Positions 15,260-22,481 of a stretch of 46,919 bases of DNA are shown here, one piece after another. How positions within the stretch are numbered: the first letter of the stretch is position 1; each line of letters starts with the position of its first letter. A program made the translations under genes and the position numbers. This stretch comes from a virus: positions 1 to 46,919 of IMG/VR virus record IMGVR_UViG_3300033571_011832. One strand, 5' to 3'. The notes under the pieces were generated by a model. It saw only the letters and a list, made by a program, of their open reading frames with translations, did not search any database and was not told the origin of the DNA.

Positions 15260-15412
15260 ACAATAAGGGGGCGGGGAAATTCTGATTTTGAAGTTACGCT
15301 GTGTAACTTAACCATGTGCGCGCGTGCCCCTTTTAAGGGAAAAGCTCAATAACCATAAGTTACACACTGTAACTTCAAACTCGCGCCGTCTGCCCCCTCT
15401 TATTGTATTTTG
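15260..15412. repeat. Palindromic intergenic element, copies B and C
   Basis: Two AAGTTAC-N5-GTAACTT palindromes (15288-15310 and 15356-15379) lie head to head. They are flanked by ACAATAAGGGGG (15260-15271) and the inverted CCCCCTCTTATTGT (15393-15406). The right end matches element A at 9865-9885 exactly over 21 bp in inverted orientation. A further small palindrome (CCCTTTTAAGGG) lies in the middle. Confidence 0.85.
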
Positions 15413-15419
15413 TCACGGC

Positions 15420-15647
15420 TCACCCTGCCCCCAGGATAGCGGCGGGGTGCATCAATGCCCCTGCCCCTATCAGCGCCCCTGCTACCACGCACCCCAAGGC
15501 ACAAAGCCCGAGACACGAAACAAGAGCCAATAGGGCAAGCGCCCCGCGCCCCGCCCTAGCTATGCGCCGCGCATATAGCGAAACGACTAGAACCGCCCCA
15601 GCGGCAAAGCCAAACGCCGCAAGGGTCAGCAATTCGGGGGCGCTCAT
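15420..15647 (-). CDS. Small membrane protein, 75 residues
   Basis: Two hydrophobic segments, about residues 5-26 (ELLTLAAFGFAAGAVLVVSLYA) and 36-68 (ALALLALVSCLGLCALGCVV), are separated by an Arg-rich loop (RRIARAGRG). This predicts two membrane helices with a cytoplasmic loop. The ATG overlaps the upstream stop. Two helices and under 80 residues would fit a holin-like or exclusion protein, but nothing specific is seen. It is the last gene of the island before the palindromic element. Confidence 0.65.
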   Translation of the reverse strand: MSAPELLTLAAFGFAAGAVLVVSLYARRIARAGRGALALLALVSCLGLCALGCVVAGALIGAGALMHPAAILGAG

Positions 15648-15895
15648 GTTAGCCCCTTCAATTCGGATTTCAGGACACGCTTCAATTCAGCTTTCAGCGC
15701 TCGCGCCGCATCGCCCCGGAATGTTGCGGCATTGGACAGGAAATAGAGCACAATCTTGCGCGCGCTATCCGCGCCATAAGCATCGTGTATCGTGTCCAGG
15801 GATTGCATGGCGTCCAGATAGGGAACCGCGCCAAAGTAAGGCTTGGGCCATGCCTTGCGGATGTCCGCTGCGATTGCGTGAATGGGTCTAGGCAT
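15644..15895 (-). CDS. Conserved small phage/plasmid protein, 83 residues
   Basis: The product MPRPIHAIAADIRKAW, with PYLDAMQSLDTIHDAYGADSA and VLYFLSNAATFRGDAAR, matches a widespread small family found in phages and conjugative plasmids, function unknown. It is helical and basic at the C-terminus. I chose ATG at 15895, which has GGAG upstream and overlaps the previous stop as TAATG; an in-frame TTG at 15904 is less likely. Confidence 0.8.
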   Translation of the reverse strand: MPRPIHAIAADIRKAWPKPYFGAVPYLDAMQSLDTIHDAYGADSARKIVLYFLSNAATFRGDAARALKAELKRVLKSELKGLT

Positions 15896-16038
15896 TATCT
15901 CCAATCCTTTGCGAAGCCTAGGGCTAGGCCGCCAGTTATCAGGGCCATAAGCACGGCCCCAGAGAAGCCCGCCCCGATGAAGCCCATAACCCCAAAGAAG
16001 GCGCTAACGCCAAACACGACCTTAAGACCTAGAGACAT
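15895..16038 (-). CDS. Small Gly-rich membrane protein, 47 residues
   Basis: ATG at 16038 to TAA at 15895 encodes a protein that is almost all hydrophobic: MSLGLKVVFGVSAFFGVMGF, then a Gly-rich helix (GAGFSGAVLMALITGGLALG) and FAKDWR. Two close membrane helices or one glycine-zipper hairpin are likely. Start and stop both overlap neighbours, which supports it as a translated gene despite its size. Function is unknown. Confidence 0.65.
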   Translation of the reverse strand: MSLGLKVVFGVSAFFGVMGFIGAGFSGAVLMALITGGLALGFAKDWR

Positions 16039-16220
16039 TGGCCGATGCCTTCCATGTGCCAGCGCCTATTCATGCGCTTACGTTGAGCGTCGACGCTGGC
16101 GCATGCCAGCCAAGCCCTGCGGGCGGGGGAGCCGCGCGGGTTGAGGCGAGCGAGCGAAAGGCTCAATTCCTGCGATTGCGCGGCGCGCGACGCGGCGCGG
16201 GACCAATAAAACGCATCCAT
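16029..16220 (-). CDS. Small basic protein, 63 residues
   Basis: The product starts MDAFYWSRAASRAAQSQELSL and is Arg-rich (RLNPRGSPARRAWLACASVD). GAGGAG lies well placed before the ATG, which overlaps the upstream stop as TAATG. The basic, helical character would suit nucleic-acid binding, but no family is recognised. Confidence 0.65.
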   Translation of the reverse strand: MDAFYWSRAASRAAQSQELSLSLARLNPRGSPARRAWLACASVDAQRKRMNRRWHMEGIGQCL

Positions 16221-16390
16221 TAGGGAAGCTCCTCTATAGGCGTCACAACGAAGTCAGGGCCATACTCTTGCGACCAATCGGACGCCGCGCCCCATGTCTC
16301 GAATTGTTGCGCGTCGGGGTATTCAGTAGAGGCGCGGCCATGCTTGAATGTGGCGTATTCGCCTGTTTGTGAATTAAAGACCACGAACAT
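16220..16390 (-). CDS. Small acidic hypothetical protein, 56 residues
   Basis: ATG at 16390 to TAA at 16220 encodes MFVVFNSQTGEYATFKHGRA, ending DFVVTPIEELP. The beta-hairpin start and compact size suggest a small folded domain. The stop overlaps the next start. It belongs to the tightly packed run of tiny genes in the island, and its function is unknown. Confidence 0.65.
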   Translation of the reverse strand: MFVVFNSQTGEYATFKHGRASTEYPDAQQFETWGAASDWSQEYGPDFVVTPIEELP

Positions 16391-16392
16391 GA

Positions 16393-16569
16393 TTAGCGCA
16401 CCTTCCTACCAAAAGTGAACGCGCGGTCATTGTTGCTCGCGCCTTGGAATTTCGCGGCTTGCGTTTCGCCCGTCCAATCGGCGCGGGCCTCCGCTTCGCT
16501 GACTTGATACGCGCCGCGCTCAAGGAGCTTAGCGAGGCGTTCGGCTTGTGAGGTTGATTGACGTTGCAT
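16393..16569 (-). CDS. Small hypothetical protein, 58 residues
   Basis: ATG at 16569 to TAA at 16393 encodes MQRQSTSQAERLAKLLERGA, continuing YQVSEAEARADWTGETQAA. A helical first half is followed by a basic end (FGRKVR). No family is recognised. The gene is spaced two bases from the next start, like its neighbours. Confidence 0.6.
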   Translation of the reverse strand: MQRQSTSQAERLAKLLERGAYQVSEAEARADWTGETQAAKFQGASNNDRAFTFGRKVR

Positions 16570-16625
16570 GGCGTTATTTCCTTTCTTGATGTAGCGACAC
16601 TAGCGCGAAGGGATTAACAAACCCT

Positions 16626-17009
16626 TTAACGCTGGAAGCTTTCAGCGATTTTTTCAGCGCCGACTAGAAGCGGCTCTAGATCAATCGTGTAATCGCTAAT
16701 CACGTCCGCGTCGTTCCCATAGATCAGGAGAACCCACCCCAGCTTTTTCTTGTCCCTGCCAATATCTCGAAGCACGAAAAGCCGTTCCATATCCGTTGTG
16801 GACATTGCGGCGAATATTTCCGAAGCGTCGCGGCTATAGCCGGTAACGTCTTCCTCGCCATCGTTCACCATGATAGCCGCGCCGCTGGCGAGCACGTCAG
16901 AGACAAGCCGCACGATGATTTGGCGCTCAATCTCGTTTCTGTGGTTGATAAACGGGCGCGGCCCAATGCGTGAGCCGTGCGGCGATGGTTGCGCTTTATC
17001 CAGGCTCAT
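16626..17009 (-). CDS. Conserved phage/plasmid protein, 127 residues
   Basis: The core (PFINHRNEIERQIIVRLVSDVL, IMVNDGEEDVTGYSRDASEIFAAM, GWVLLIYGNDADVISDYTIDLE) resembles a small alpha/beta family of unknown function carried by many phages and plasmids. I chose ATG at 17009, which overlaps the upstream stop as ATGA, over an upstream in-frame start at 17063 lying in the previous gene. The alternating hydrophobic strands suggest a compact enzyme-like or binding fold without an obvious active site. Confidence 0.75.
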   Translation of the reverse strand: MSLDKAQPSPHGSRIGPRPFINHRNEIERQIIVRLVSDVLASGAAIMVNDGEEDVTGYSRDASEIFAAMSTTDMERLFVLRDIGRDKKKLGWVLLIYGNDADVISDYTIDLEPLLVGAEKIAESFQR

Positions 17010-17116
17010 ACTGACACCGGGGCAAACGCGATTAGGAAAAGGGTCAGCCATGCGCCAAACCACAACGCGCCTTGTTCGCGTGGGGTCAGTTTGCGGCGGG
17101 GTGTAGCGTAGCGCAT
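17006..17116 (-). CDS. Very small membrane protein, 36 residues
   Basis: ATG at 17116 is preceded by AGAAAGGA. The product has a basic start (MRYATPRRKLTPREQ) and a single hydrophobic helix (LWFGAWLTLFLIAFAPVSV) running to the C-terminus. The stop overlaps the next start (ATGA), so it is probably co-translated with it. It is a typical single-span phage micropeptide of unknown role. Confidence 0.65.
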   Translation of the reverse strand: MRYATPRRKLTPREQGALWFGAWLTLFLIAFAPVSV

Positions 17117-17179
17117 GGCTTTTCCTTTCTAATGCTCGCGATTATGCACATTTAGCGCGCCGCGTATAATCACGAATTA

Positions 17180-17368
17180 TTACAACGCCAGCACAAGCGC
17201 CGCGATAATGCCGACAATCGGAACCCAAGGCACAAGGCACAAGATACCCCACACAAGCGCCCAGCACATGCGCAGCGTGTAGCCGCACACATACGCCCAC
17301 GCCAGCACGTAGCGCCACGCATCGCCCTTGCGGTTATCCTGAAACGCGGCGCGGTTTTCTTGTGTCAT
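17180..17368 (-). CDS. Small membrane protein, 62 residues
   Basis: After a polar, basic start (MTQENRAAFQDNRKGDAWRY) two hydrophobic segments follow: VLAWAYVCGYTLRMCWALVW and GILCLVPWVPIVGIIAALVL. This gives a cytoplasmic N-terminus with two helices. The ATG overlaps the end of the DUF7227 gene. Function is unknown. Confidence 0.7.
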   Translation of the reverse strand: MTQENRAAFQDNRKGDAWRYVLAWAYVCGYTLRMCWALVWGILCLVPWVPIVGIIAALVLAL

Positions 17369-18204
17369 GCTGCACCCTTTAGCGTCGCTTGCGCTGCGTT
17401 GTATGCCGCGCGGCCTAATTCGAGCGCCGCGCCTTCCGTCAATATCATGCCGCTAGATTGCGGCGTGTGTTTCCTAAGCGAGCCTTTGGGAAGCAGCAGG
17501 CCGACGCTATAGGCAGGGTCTAGAAACCGCACATCATGCGCGCTAGCGTCATGGAAGCGCACACGCGCCTTATCGCCTAGCGCCATTAGCGCCGCGTGCG
17601 TTTCGGGCATGACTACCGCCGCAACATTCCAGCCGCTTGCGAGCGCTTCGAGCGCCGTTGTGTGCGTCTCATGTTGCGCGCTAAACGTAAGCGCATAATT
17701 CGCGGGGAGGTGCGCGGCGCGCTTTGCTGGCGTGTGCTTTGTGTAATCATAGAATTGCACTAGCGGCAATTCATTGATTATAGACGTTGCGCGCGCCGCA
17801 GTGACGGCGCATGGGATGCGTTCCCATACGATGTCAGACGTTCCATTTAGCCGCACGGCTAGGCGCATGGCGTGGCGCTTGGCGACAATGCGCAAGCCTT
17901 CAATTTCGTTCACAAGCTGCGCCATGAATAAATCACGCTCTTGAAAGAAGCGCCGCGTCCGCGCAATGCGTGCGTCTTTCGTGCGTTGCATCGCGCCGCG
18001 CCCGCTTGTGAATAAGCAATCGCGTCGGCAATCGGCGCTCGAAGCGGCGCACACATTCCAGCCGCTTAGCTCATGCGGCGCTAGATACATGATCGCAGTC
18101 AGCACGCCTAGGCTTTCGCCTTTGATCGTTTTTGCGTTGTGGACGCCTAGCAAATCGCCGCGCCGCGTTCGATAGCCTGTTAGCGTGTCCCTGCCTTCTG
18201 ACAT
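17365..18204 (-). CDS. DUF7227-family phage protein
   Basis: This 279-residue protein matches a phage family of unknown function: HNAKTIKGESLGVLTAIMYL, then HELSGWNVCAASSADCRRDC, LFTSGRG, VRLNGTSDIVWE, VQFYDYTKH and ANYALTFS. Three conserved Cys residues could bind a metal or an iron-sulphur cluster, and the C-terminal half has a barrel-like pattern. I chose ATG at 18204; the longer frame from 18261 would run through the stem of the terminator upstream. It begins a new transcription unit after rIIB. Confidence 0.85.
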   Translation of the reverse strand: MSEGRDTLTGYRTRRGDLLGVHNAKTIKGESLGVLTAIMYLAPHELSGWNVCAASSADCRRDCLFTSGRGAMQRTKDARIARTRRFFQERDLFMAQLVNEIEGLRIVAKRHAMRLAVRLNGTSDIVWERIPCAVTAARATSIINELPLVQFYDYTKHTPAKRAAHLPANYALTFSAQHETHTTALEALASGWNVAAVVMPETHAALMALGDKARVRFHDASAHDVRFLDPAYSVGLLLPKGSLRKHTPQSSGMILTEGAALELGRAAYNAAQATLKGAA

Positions 18205-18234
18205 GTTGTGACAATCCCCCGAAACACGAAACAC

Positions 18235-18286
18235 AAAAAGCGGGGCGCGTGCTGATAGCACCTAAGCAATCCACGCACGCGCCCCG
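18235..18286 (-). terminator. Rho-independent terminator after rIIB
   Basis: On the minus strand CGGGGCGCGTGC pairs perfectly over 12 bp with GCACGCGCCCCG across a 22-base loop and is followed by CTTTTT. It lies between the rIIB stop (18340) and the DUF7227 start (18204), so the DUF7227 gene should have its own promoter or rely on read-through. Confidence 0.8.
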
Positions 18287-18339
18287 TAAGTTTGCGCAGC
18301 GTCGCGCGCCATGCAACGCGCCGCGCCTCTCAGGGTGCG

Positions 18340-19197
18340 CTATGCGCGCCCCGTCAAGTCAGTTTCGCCAGCGTCGGCGGCTAGAGCACGCGCGACAAAG
18401 GCGCTTTGCAATCTAACCTTGCCTTCGCTCTTATAGTCGATGGGAAGGCTTGCGATATGTTCCGGCCAGACGTGCAATTCAATCACGGTTCGCCCACCGC
18501 TTCCATTTTTCCAATAGTCGTTTACTTGCGAGAGGGGGCAAGCGTGAATGCCAGCGGCGCAAGTCTGATTTTCATCGCGGCAAACATCGCCCCATGACAT
18601 TTCGACTTGCTGCCCTAGCACGTAGCGGAACTTTGCGTCATGTAGCGCCACATATTCGCCGGGCTTGTCCGTCGCCATGACCGCTTTAACGAGCACAATG
18701 CGCCCGTCTTCCAGGCGCGGAACATGCCAGCGGTCTAGGAAGTCTTCAAAGCTTTCAATGACGCGGGGGTCATCGTGGCGCATGAGGCTTTCGAGCGTCC
18801 GCAATTCGCTTTCGATTGGGAAGCCTTCGCGCATTAGCTCCACAATGCGGCGCGCGCTGGCGTTATTGATCGGGCGATTTTTGAACGTGACAACGCCAGC
18901 GGCGGACACGTTGACAAAGCCGCTCGAAGCGCCCGCGCTGGCGATTGCGCGCGCTGGCGACGCAAGCCGCTTTACCTCAGCCCAATTTTTCTCACGCAAC
19001 GCGGCGGCCAGGAACGTCGTTTTCTCTACCGTGTGCGCGCGGCCTTCGAAAAACACAGTCACAGTCTTAGGGCCGACGTTATACGCTAGCGGCTTTTCAG
19101 GCGCGGGCGCGGGCTTGGCGACGCGGGGCGCTTTCGCCTTCGCGGTTTTCTTTTTCGGCGCGGGCTTTTTCGGCGCGGCCTTCTTTTTCGTGGTCAT
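18340..19197 (-). CDS. rIIB: rIIB-like protein
   Basis: This 285-residue protein has a Lys/Ala/Pro-rich N-terminal tail (MTTKKKAAPKKPAPKKK). Its C-terminal half carries the rIIB pattern: DGRIVLVKAVMATDKPGEYVALHDA, then GQQVEMSWGDV and TCAAGIHACPLSQVNDYW. In T4 the rIIA and rIIB proteins are membrane-associated, act together early in infection and are needed to escape exclusion by lambda Rex; their biochemistry is unresolved. The stop of rIIA overlaps the rIIB start. Length is close to T4 rIIB (about 310 residues). Confidence 0.85.
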   Translation of the reverse strand: MTTKKKAAPKKPAPKKKTAKAKAPRVAKPAPAPEKPLAYNVGPKTVTVFFEGRAHTVEKTTFLAAALREKNWAEVKRLASPARAIASAGASSGFVNVSAAGVVTFKNRPINNASARRIVELMREGFPIESELRTLESLMRHDDPRVIESFEDFLDRWHVPRLEDGRIVLVKAVMATDKPGEYVALHDAKFRYVLGQQVEMSWGDVCRDENQTCAAGIHACPLSQVNDYWKNGSGGRTVIELHVWPEHIASLPIDYKSEGKVRLQSAFVARALAADAGETDLTGRA

Positions 19198-21302
19198 GGC
19201 TTTGCATTCCTTACAATGAGAGCCGCGCGGAAAAACTCAGTCAGCAAGCCCCGCCGCGCGAATTGTTCGGAGCTTGAAAGTATGTGCGCGAACACGGGGC
19301 GCGCGGCTAGATAAGCCTTGCATTCCGCTTCGATGTCCAGGGGCAAGGCGTCATTAAACGCCGCGTCATATCGCGCCTCTAGCTCAGGTGTCAGCACGCC
19401 AGCGGCGCGCACCTCTTGCAACGCCTTCAAGTCATCCGCGCTAATCCGCGCTTGCGGCTTGTGCGATTGAAGGCGCGTTTTCAGATCGCCAAACACAGGG
19501 CAGGCGGGGCGATATTTCAGCAAGAGCGCGAATAGCTCGCGGACCTCATACCATGCCCCTTCCTCTTCGATACGTGACCACACAACGGAGCGTAGGAACG
19601 TGCTAGAGCGTATGAGCCGCGCGGCGCGCTCTTGCGCCTCGCTTTCAGCGTTGCGCCATAAGGCAGGGTCTAGCTGCTTTGTGAGGTGTCGCGGCATCCC
19701 CAGCAACGGCGCACCCCTGAACCACGAAACGCGAGACAAGGAAGGCGCGCGGGGATTGACGGGATTAGAGCCGCTAAACGGGATATACACCCCGCCGCGC
19801 TCTAGCTGCACCTCTACCAATCCCCAGCGCGTGCTAGTGCGTCCGCTATATTTGACGCTCGAATAGGCGCGGGCTTTTCCTTTCAGATACCCCGCACCCT
19901 TCGCGGCTTTCAGCGGCTTAGGCGGCTCGAAGTCAGACGCTAGCAGATAGGCGCTAGGTGGCATTTCGAGCGCTTCAATAAATGCCGCGTCAACAAACGC
20001 GACGCGATGCGCGCGGCTCATGTGCTGAACGCTCGCAGCGTGGCGGCTCGCAAGGTGTGCGCGCTCTAAGAGCTTCTTAGGCTTGCCCGGCTCTAGGTCA
20101 TCTAGGACCCAAACCCAGCAAGGCGGCTCTTGTCGGCGGTTTACATCCGGCTTCCATTCCATGAAATCTTTAGTGAGCGGGCGCGGGCTTTTGTAGCGCT
20201 CTAGATCGCCACGGCTCCACGCAATCGAGGCGCTAGGCGTTTTAATTCCGTCAATGTATGCGCCGCGCTCCGCATTTTGCCACGCCACACGCTTAGGCAG
20301 GAAGCGCGATGCGTCGCCCGCTTCATAATGGGCGCGCGCGAATAGCTGCATAGCTTCCCATTGCGTTGGCGCGGTTTGAATGTGAGCCGTAAACTCGGCG
20401 CGGAAGTCATCAAGCGCGCTTTCTAGTGCGGCTTTCACTGCGTCGCGCGTGCGGTCATCTAACAGCAACGCTTCGCGGTTTGGCGTCACTGATAGCGCGC
20501 CGATGGGAAAGCGCAATTCCATGCCGGTTGACGGCGCGCCTAGCTCTTGCCATGCGTCGCCATAGATCGCCTCTAGGTCCAGGCGATAGGCGATGCACCC
20601 CATGCGCGCATAGGTCGGCGCGCTCGATTGCTTCAACACGGCGTAGCTATCTGCTTCGCGCACGTATTCAGGCGGGGCAACATCCGCGCCGATTAGCTCG
20701 AAACTATCAGCGGGGAATAGCTGCAAAATGCGCGACGCGATGTCTCGAAACTCGCGCCAATCTTTCTCAGGAATAGGAATGCGAATTTCCGTCCCTGTGC
20801 ATTGTTCCGCGCCTTCGAGCGGTTCAATCATAGCCGCGTCAGTTTGCGGGCGCGGCGTGCCGTCCTTGCGGTCAATCACATAAGTCTGTTTGTGGTCGCC
20901 GCGATAGATCACAAGCGAGAATTGTTCTGTTACGCAAAAGGGGGTTTTCATGCCAAGGCCGAAACCGCCGATTGCGTCGTCGTCGTGGTCCTTAGTGCTA
21001 TCGCCTAGGGACATTGCGCGATGCATGACAAACTTGTGTGTCATGCCGCGCCCCCAATCGCGCACAACTAATTCCGGCTGCATCGCATGGGGCAGGCAAA
21101 CAAGAAACGGGCGCGAAGCGTGGCGCATTTCGTCGAATGCGTTGGCGCAAATTTCGCGGAACATGCTTTCACGCGGGCGGCTATAGAAGCCGCTTGTCAG
21201 CATGTAGAATATTTTCGCGTTATTCTTCGCGGCGATTGACGGGGTGGAGCTTTCGCCAAACCCCTCCCCCTCAAAGTCATTTTCTGATATGTGCAGGCGC
21301 AT
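19194..21302 (-). CDS. rIIA: rIIA-like GHKL ATPase
   Basis: This 702-residue protein has a GHKL-type ATP-binding domain: FREICANAFDEM (Glu50, Asn54, Asp57, the N box), VVRDWGRGM (Asp82, Gly84, Gly86, the G1 box) and GGFGLGMKTPF (residues 112-122, the G2 box). This and its length fit T4 rIIA (about 725 residues). The remainder has no motif I recognise. It overlaps rIIB by four bases, so the pair is co-translated. The gene is dense in CTAG tetranucleotides, unlike the head and replication genes. Confidence 0.88.
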   Translation of the reverse strand: MRLHISENDFEGEGFGESSTPSIAAKNNAKIFYMLTSGFYSRPRESMFREICANAFDEMRHASRPFLVCLPHAMQPELVVRDWGRGMTHKFVMHRAMSLGDSTKDHDDDAIGGFGLGMKTPFCVTEQFSLVIYRGDHKQTYVIDRKDGTPRPQTDAAMIEPLEGAEQCTGTEIRIPIPEKDWREFRDIASRILQLFPADSFELIGADVAPPEYVREADSYAVLKQSSAPTYARMGCIAYRLDLEAIYGDAWQELGAPSTGMELRFPIGALSVTPNREALLLDDRTRDAVKAALESALDDFRAEFTAHIQTAPTQWEAMQLFARAHYEAGDASRFLPKRVAWQNAERGAYIDGIKTPSASIAWSRGDLERYKSPRPLTKDFMEWKPDVNRRQEPPCWVWVLDDLEPGKPKKLLERAHLASRHAASVQHMSRAHRVAFVDAAFIEALEMPPSAYLLASDFEPPKPLKAAKGAGYLKGKARAYSSVKYSGRTSTRWGLVEVQLERGGVYIPFSGSNPVNPRAPSLSRVSWFRGAPLLGMPRHLTKQLDPALWRNAESEAQERAARLIRSSTFLRSVVWSRIEEEGAWYEVRELFALLLKYRPACPVFGDLKTRLQSHKPQARISADDLKALQEVRAAGVLTPELEARYDAAFNDALPLDIEAECKAYLAARPVFAHILSSSEQFARRGLLTEFFRAALIVRNAKP

Positions 21303-21332
21303 GGCTTTTTTGCTTTCTGCTAGGCGTGGCGG

Positions 21333-21638
21333 TTAGGCGTCGGCGGCTTCCTTCGCGCGCTTCGAGACGCTGAATGTGGCGTATTGCGTCAACGTCTTAA
21401 ACGGCGCAAGCGCAGCGGCAATCTTGGGGTCAGCCTTCGCGGCTTTCATGTCCAGCCCTTCGCGCTCAACATCGCGGCGCGTGATAGGGCGCATGTCAGA
21501 CGTATAGAACACATCGCGCCCGTCAGCTAGGAACACATCGCGCGACGCTTCCTTGATTTTCTCGGCGGCCTTTATTGCTGCGTCGGCGCTCGCGTAAGCG
21601 TCGGCGGCTTGTGTGAGGTGTGCGGCTTGTTTCGGCAT
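21333..21638 (-). CDS. Hypothetical Ala/Lys-rich protein, 101 residues
   Basis: I chose ATG at 21638, which has GGAAGG upstream; the longer frame from 21773 has an unlikely Cys/Arg/Pro-rich extension. The product is a helical, Ala-rich protein (LTQAADAYASADAAIKAAEKIKEASRDVF) with a short beta segment (DGRDVFYTSDMRPITRRDVE). It is the first gene of the rII transcription unit, downstream of the iteron-bearing region. Function is unknown. Confidence 0.7.
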   Translation of the reverse strand: MPKQAAHLTQAADAYASADAAIKAAEKIKEASRDVFLADGRDVFYTSDMRPITRRDVEREGLDMKAAKADPKIAAALAPFKTLTQYATFSVSKRAKEAADA

Positions 21639-21762
21639 TCCCTGCCCCTTCCGTGTGTGAGACGCGCACAATCGCGCGGCATGGGGGAAGGGTACGCAAG
21701 GCGCGCGCCGCTTGCATATGTGGCAGGGTGACACACCCCGCCGCGCCAACATTACAAAATGT

Positions 21763-21804
21763 TTAGGTGACAATCGCGGCGGCCTTCTTTAGTGTCGTGG
21801 TCAT
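21763..21804 (-). other. Thirteen-codon leader-like ORF resembling the rIIB start
   Basis: ATG at 21804 to TAA at 21763 encodes MTTTLKKAAAIVT. The DNA resembles the first codons of rIIB (ATGACCACGA, then AAGAAGGCCG). It may be a duplicated remnant of that gene start or a leader peptide upstream of the 21638 gene. Confidence 0.4.
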
Positions 21805-21865
21805 GGAAGCCAAGGCGCATACCGCAGGCGGGAGCCGCGACGCGACAGGCGGATGAGAGACGGAT

Positions 21866-21966
21866 CAAAACGGGACACCATAGGAGAGCGATGCAAGAGC
21901 GAGGCCAGTTAACCAGAGCCAAAACGGGACAGTTAATGAAGACGGTTAACAAGAGGTAAGGTTAAC
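21866..21966. repeat. Direct repeats CAAAACGGGACA and GTTAAC cluster
   Basis: CAAAACGGGACA occurs at 21866-21877 and 21920-21931, 54 bp apart. GTTAAC occurs three times within 60 bp. The words lie upstream of the rII transcription unit and could be binding sites for one regulator. Confidence 0.6.
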
Positions 21967-21999
21967 GCCGCCCACCGCCGCCGCGCCGCCCCGGCCCCC

Positions 22000-22100
22000 T
22001 AAATTCGCTCCCGTTGTTATAAAATTCCGCCTCGTTCTTATAAATTCCGGCCCGTACTTATAAATTCCGGCGCGTTCGTCCAAATTTGCGCCGCTTTCAG
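22000..22100. repeat. Five tandem 20-bp iterons
   Basis: Units begin at 22000, 22020, 22041, 22061 and 22081. The consensus is TAAATTCCGGCNCGTTCTTA with an A/T-rich join (TTATAAATT). The last two units are more diverged. There are no spacers, so this is not a CRISPR array. Arrays of this size and period typically bind a replication initiator or a regulator. Confidence 0.8.
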
Positions 22101-22191
22101 TTCACCGCGCGGCACGCTCGATCATCGACGGCGCGGTGGTGGGAGGGTGAGAACATCGCCTCGCGCGCCCCGGATCGCGCAGGCCCATGAC

Positions 22192-22207
22192 ACGAGCGCG
22201 CGCTCGT
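22192..22207. repeat. Perfect 16-bp palindrome
   Basis: ACGAGCGCGCGCTCGT is a perfect palindrome. It is enclosed by a wider inverted repeat, TGGGAGGG (22140-22147) and CCCTCCCA (22214-22221). It lies between the two groups of iterons. Confidence 0.75.
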
Positions 22208-22347
22208 CAGCAGCCCTCCCACAAAATTCCGAAGCACGAGACGCGAGATTTGAGGCCCCAGGCTGGCCGATCTTTTGGCCGATGTCTCGGGGCGCTGGCC
22301 GCTCGCGCCTCTGTACGGGCATTCTAGCGCGATTGCGCGTGTGTACC

Positions 22348-22455
22348 GAATTTAGGCATGTTTGGCCCCACCGACCTAAATTCAGTCGCGTTGCTCCTGC
22401 TCGGGAACATCGGCAAGAAGATCGGCAAAATTCACCCGCGTTGTTCCCGCTCGGG
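22348..22455. repeat. Inverted TAAATTC repeat and two 29-bp direct repeats
   Basis: GAATTTAGG (22348-22356) and CCTAAATTC (22375-22383) form a perfect 9-bp inverted repeat. Bases 22377-22405 and 22427-22455 are 29-bp direct repeats with 24 matches, core AAATTCA then CGCGTTG. They share AAATTC and CGTTG with the 20-bp iterons and are 50 bp apart. Confidence 0.75.
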
Positions 22456-22481
22456 GGGGGCATTTGTAACCTATAGGCCGC

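Larger units (their letters stand above)
14739..15419. other. Gene-free region of about 680 bp with inverted repeats
   Basis: I see no convincing gene. The stretch holds a long imperfect inverted repeat ending in T runs on both strands (14812-14879). It also has several copies of a GAGACACGA/CACGAAAC-like word (14826-15200), a GGTTAACAAG word at 15012 shared with the other large gene-free region, and the paired palindromes at 15260-15412. It marks the left edge of the CTAG-rich island and is probably regulatory. Confidence 0.7.

Noticed and set aside
18205-18261. Longer DUF7227 protein starting at 18261
   Set aside because: The extension would be translated through the stem of the terminator after rIIB and is not part of the family core.
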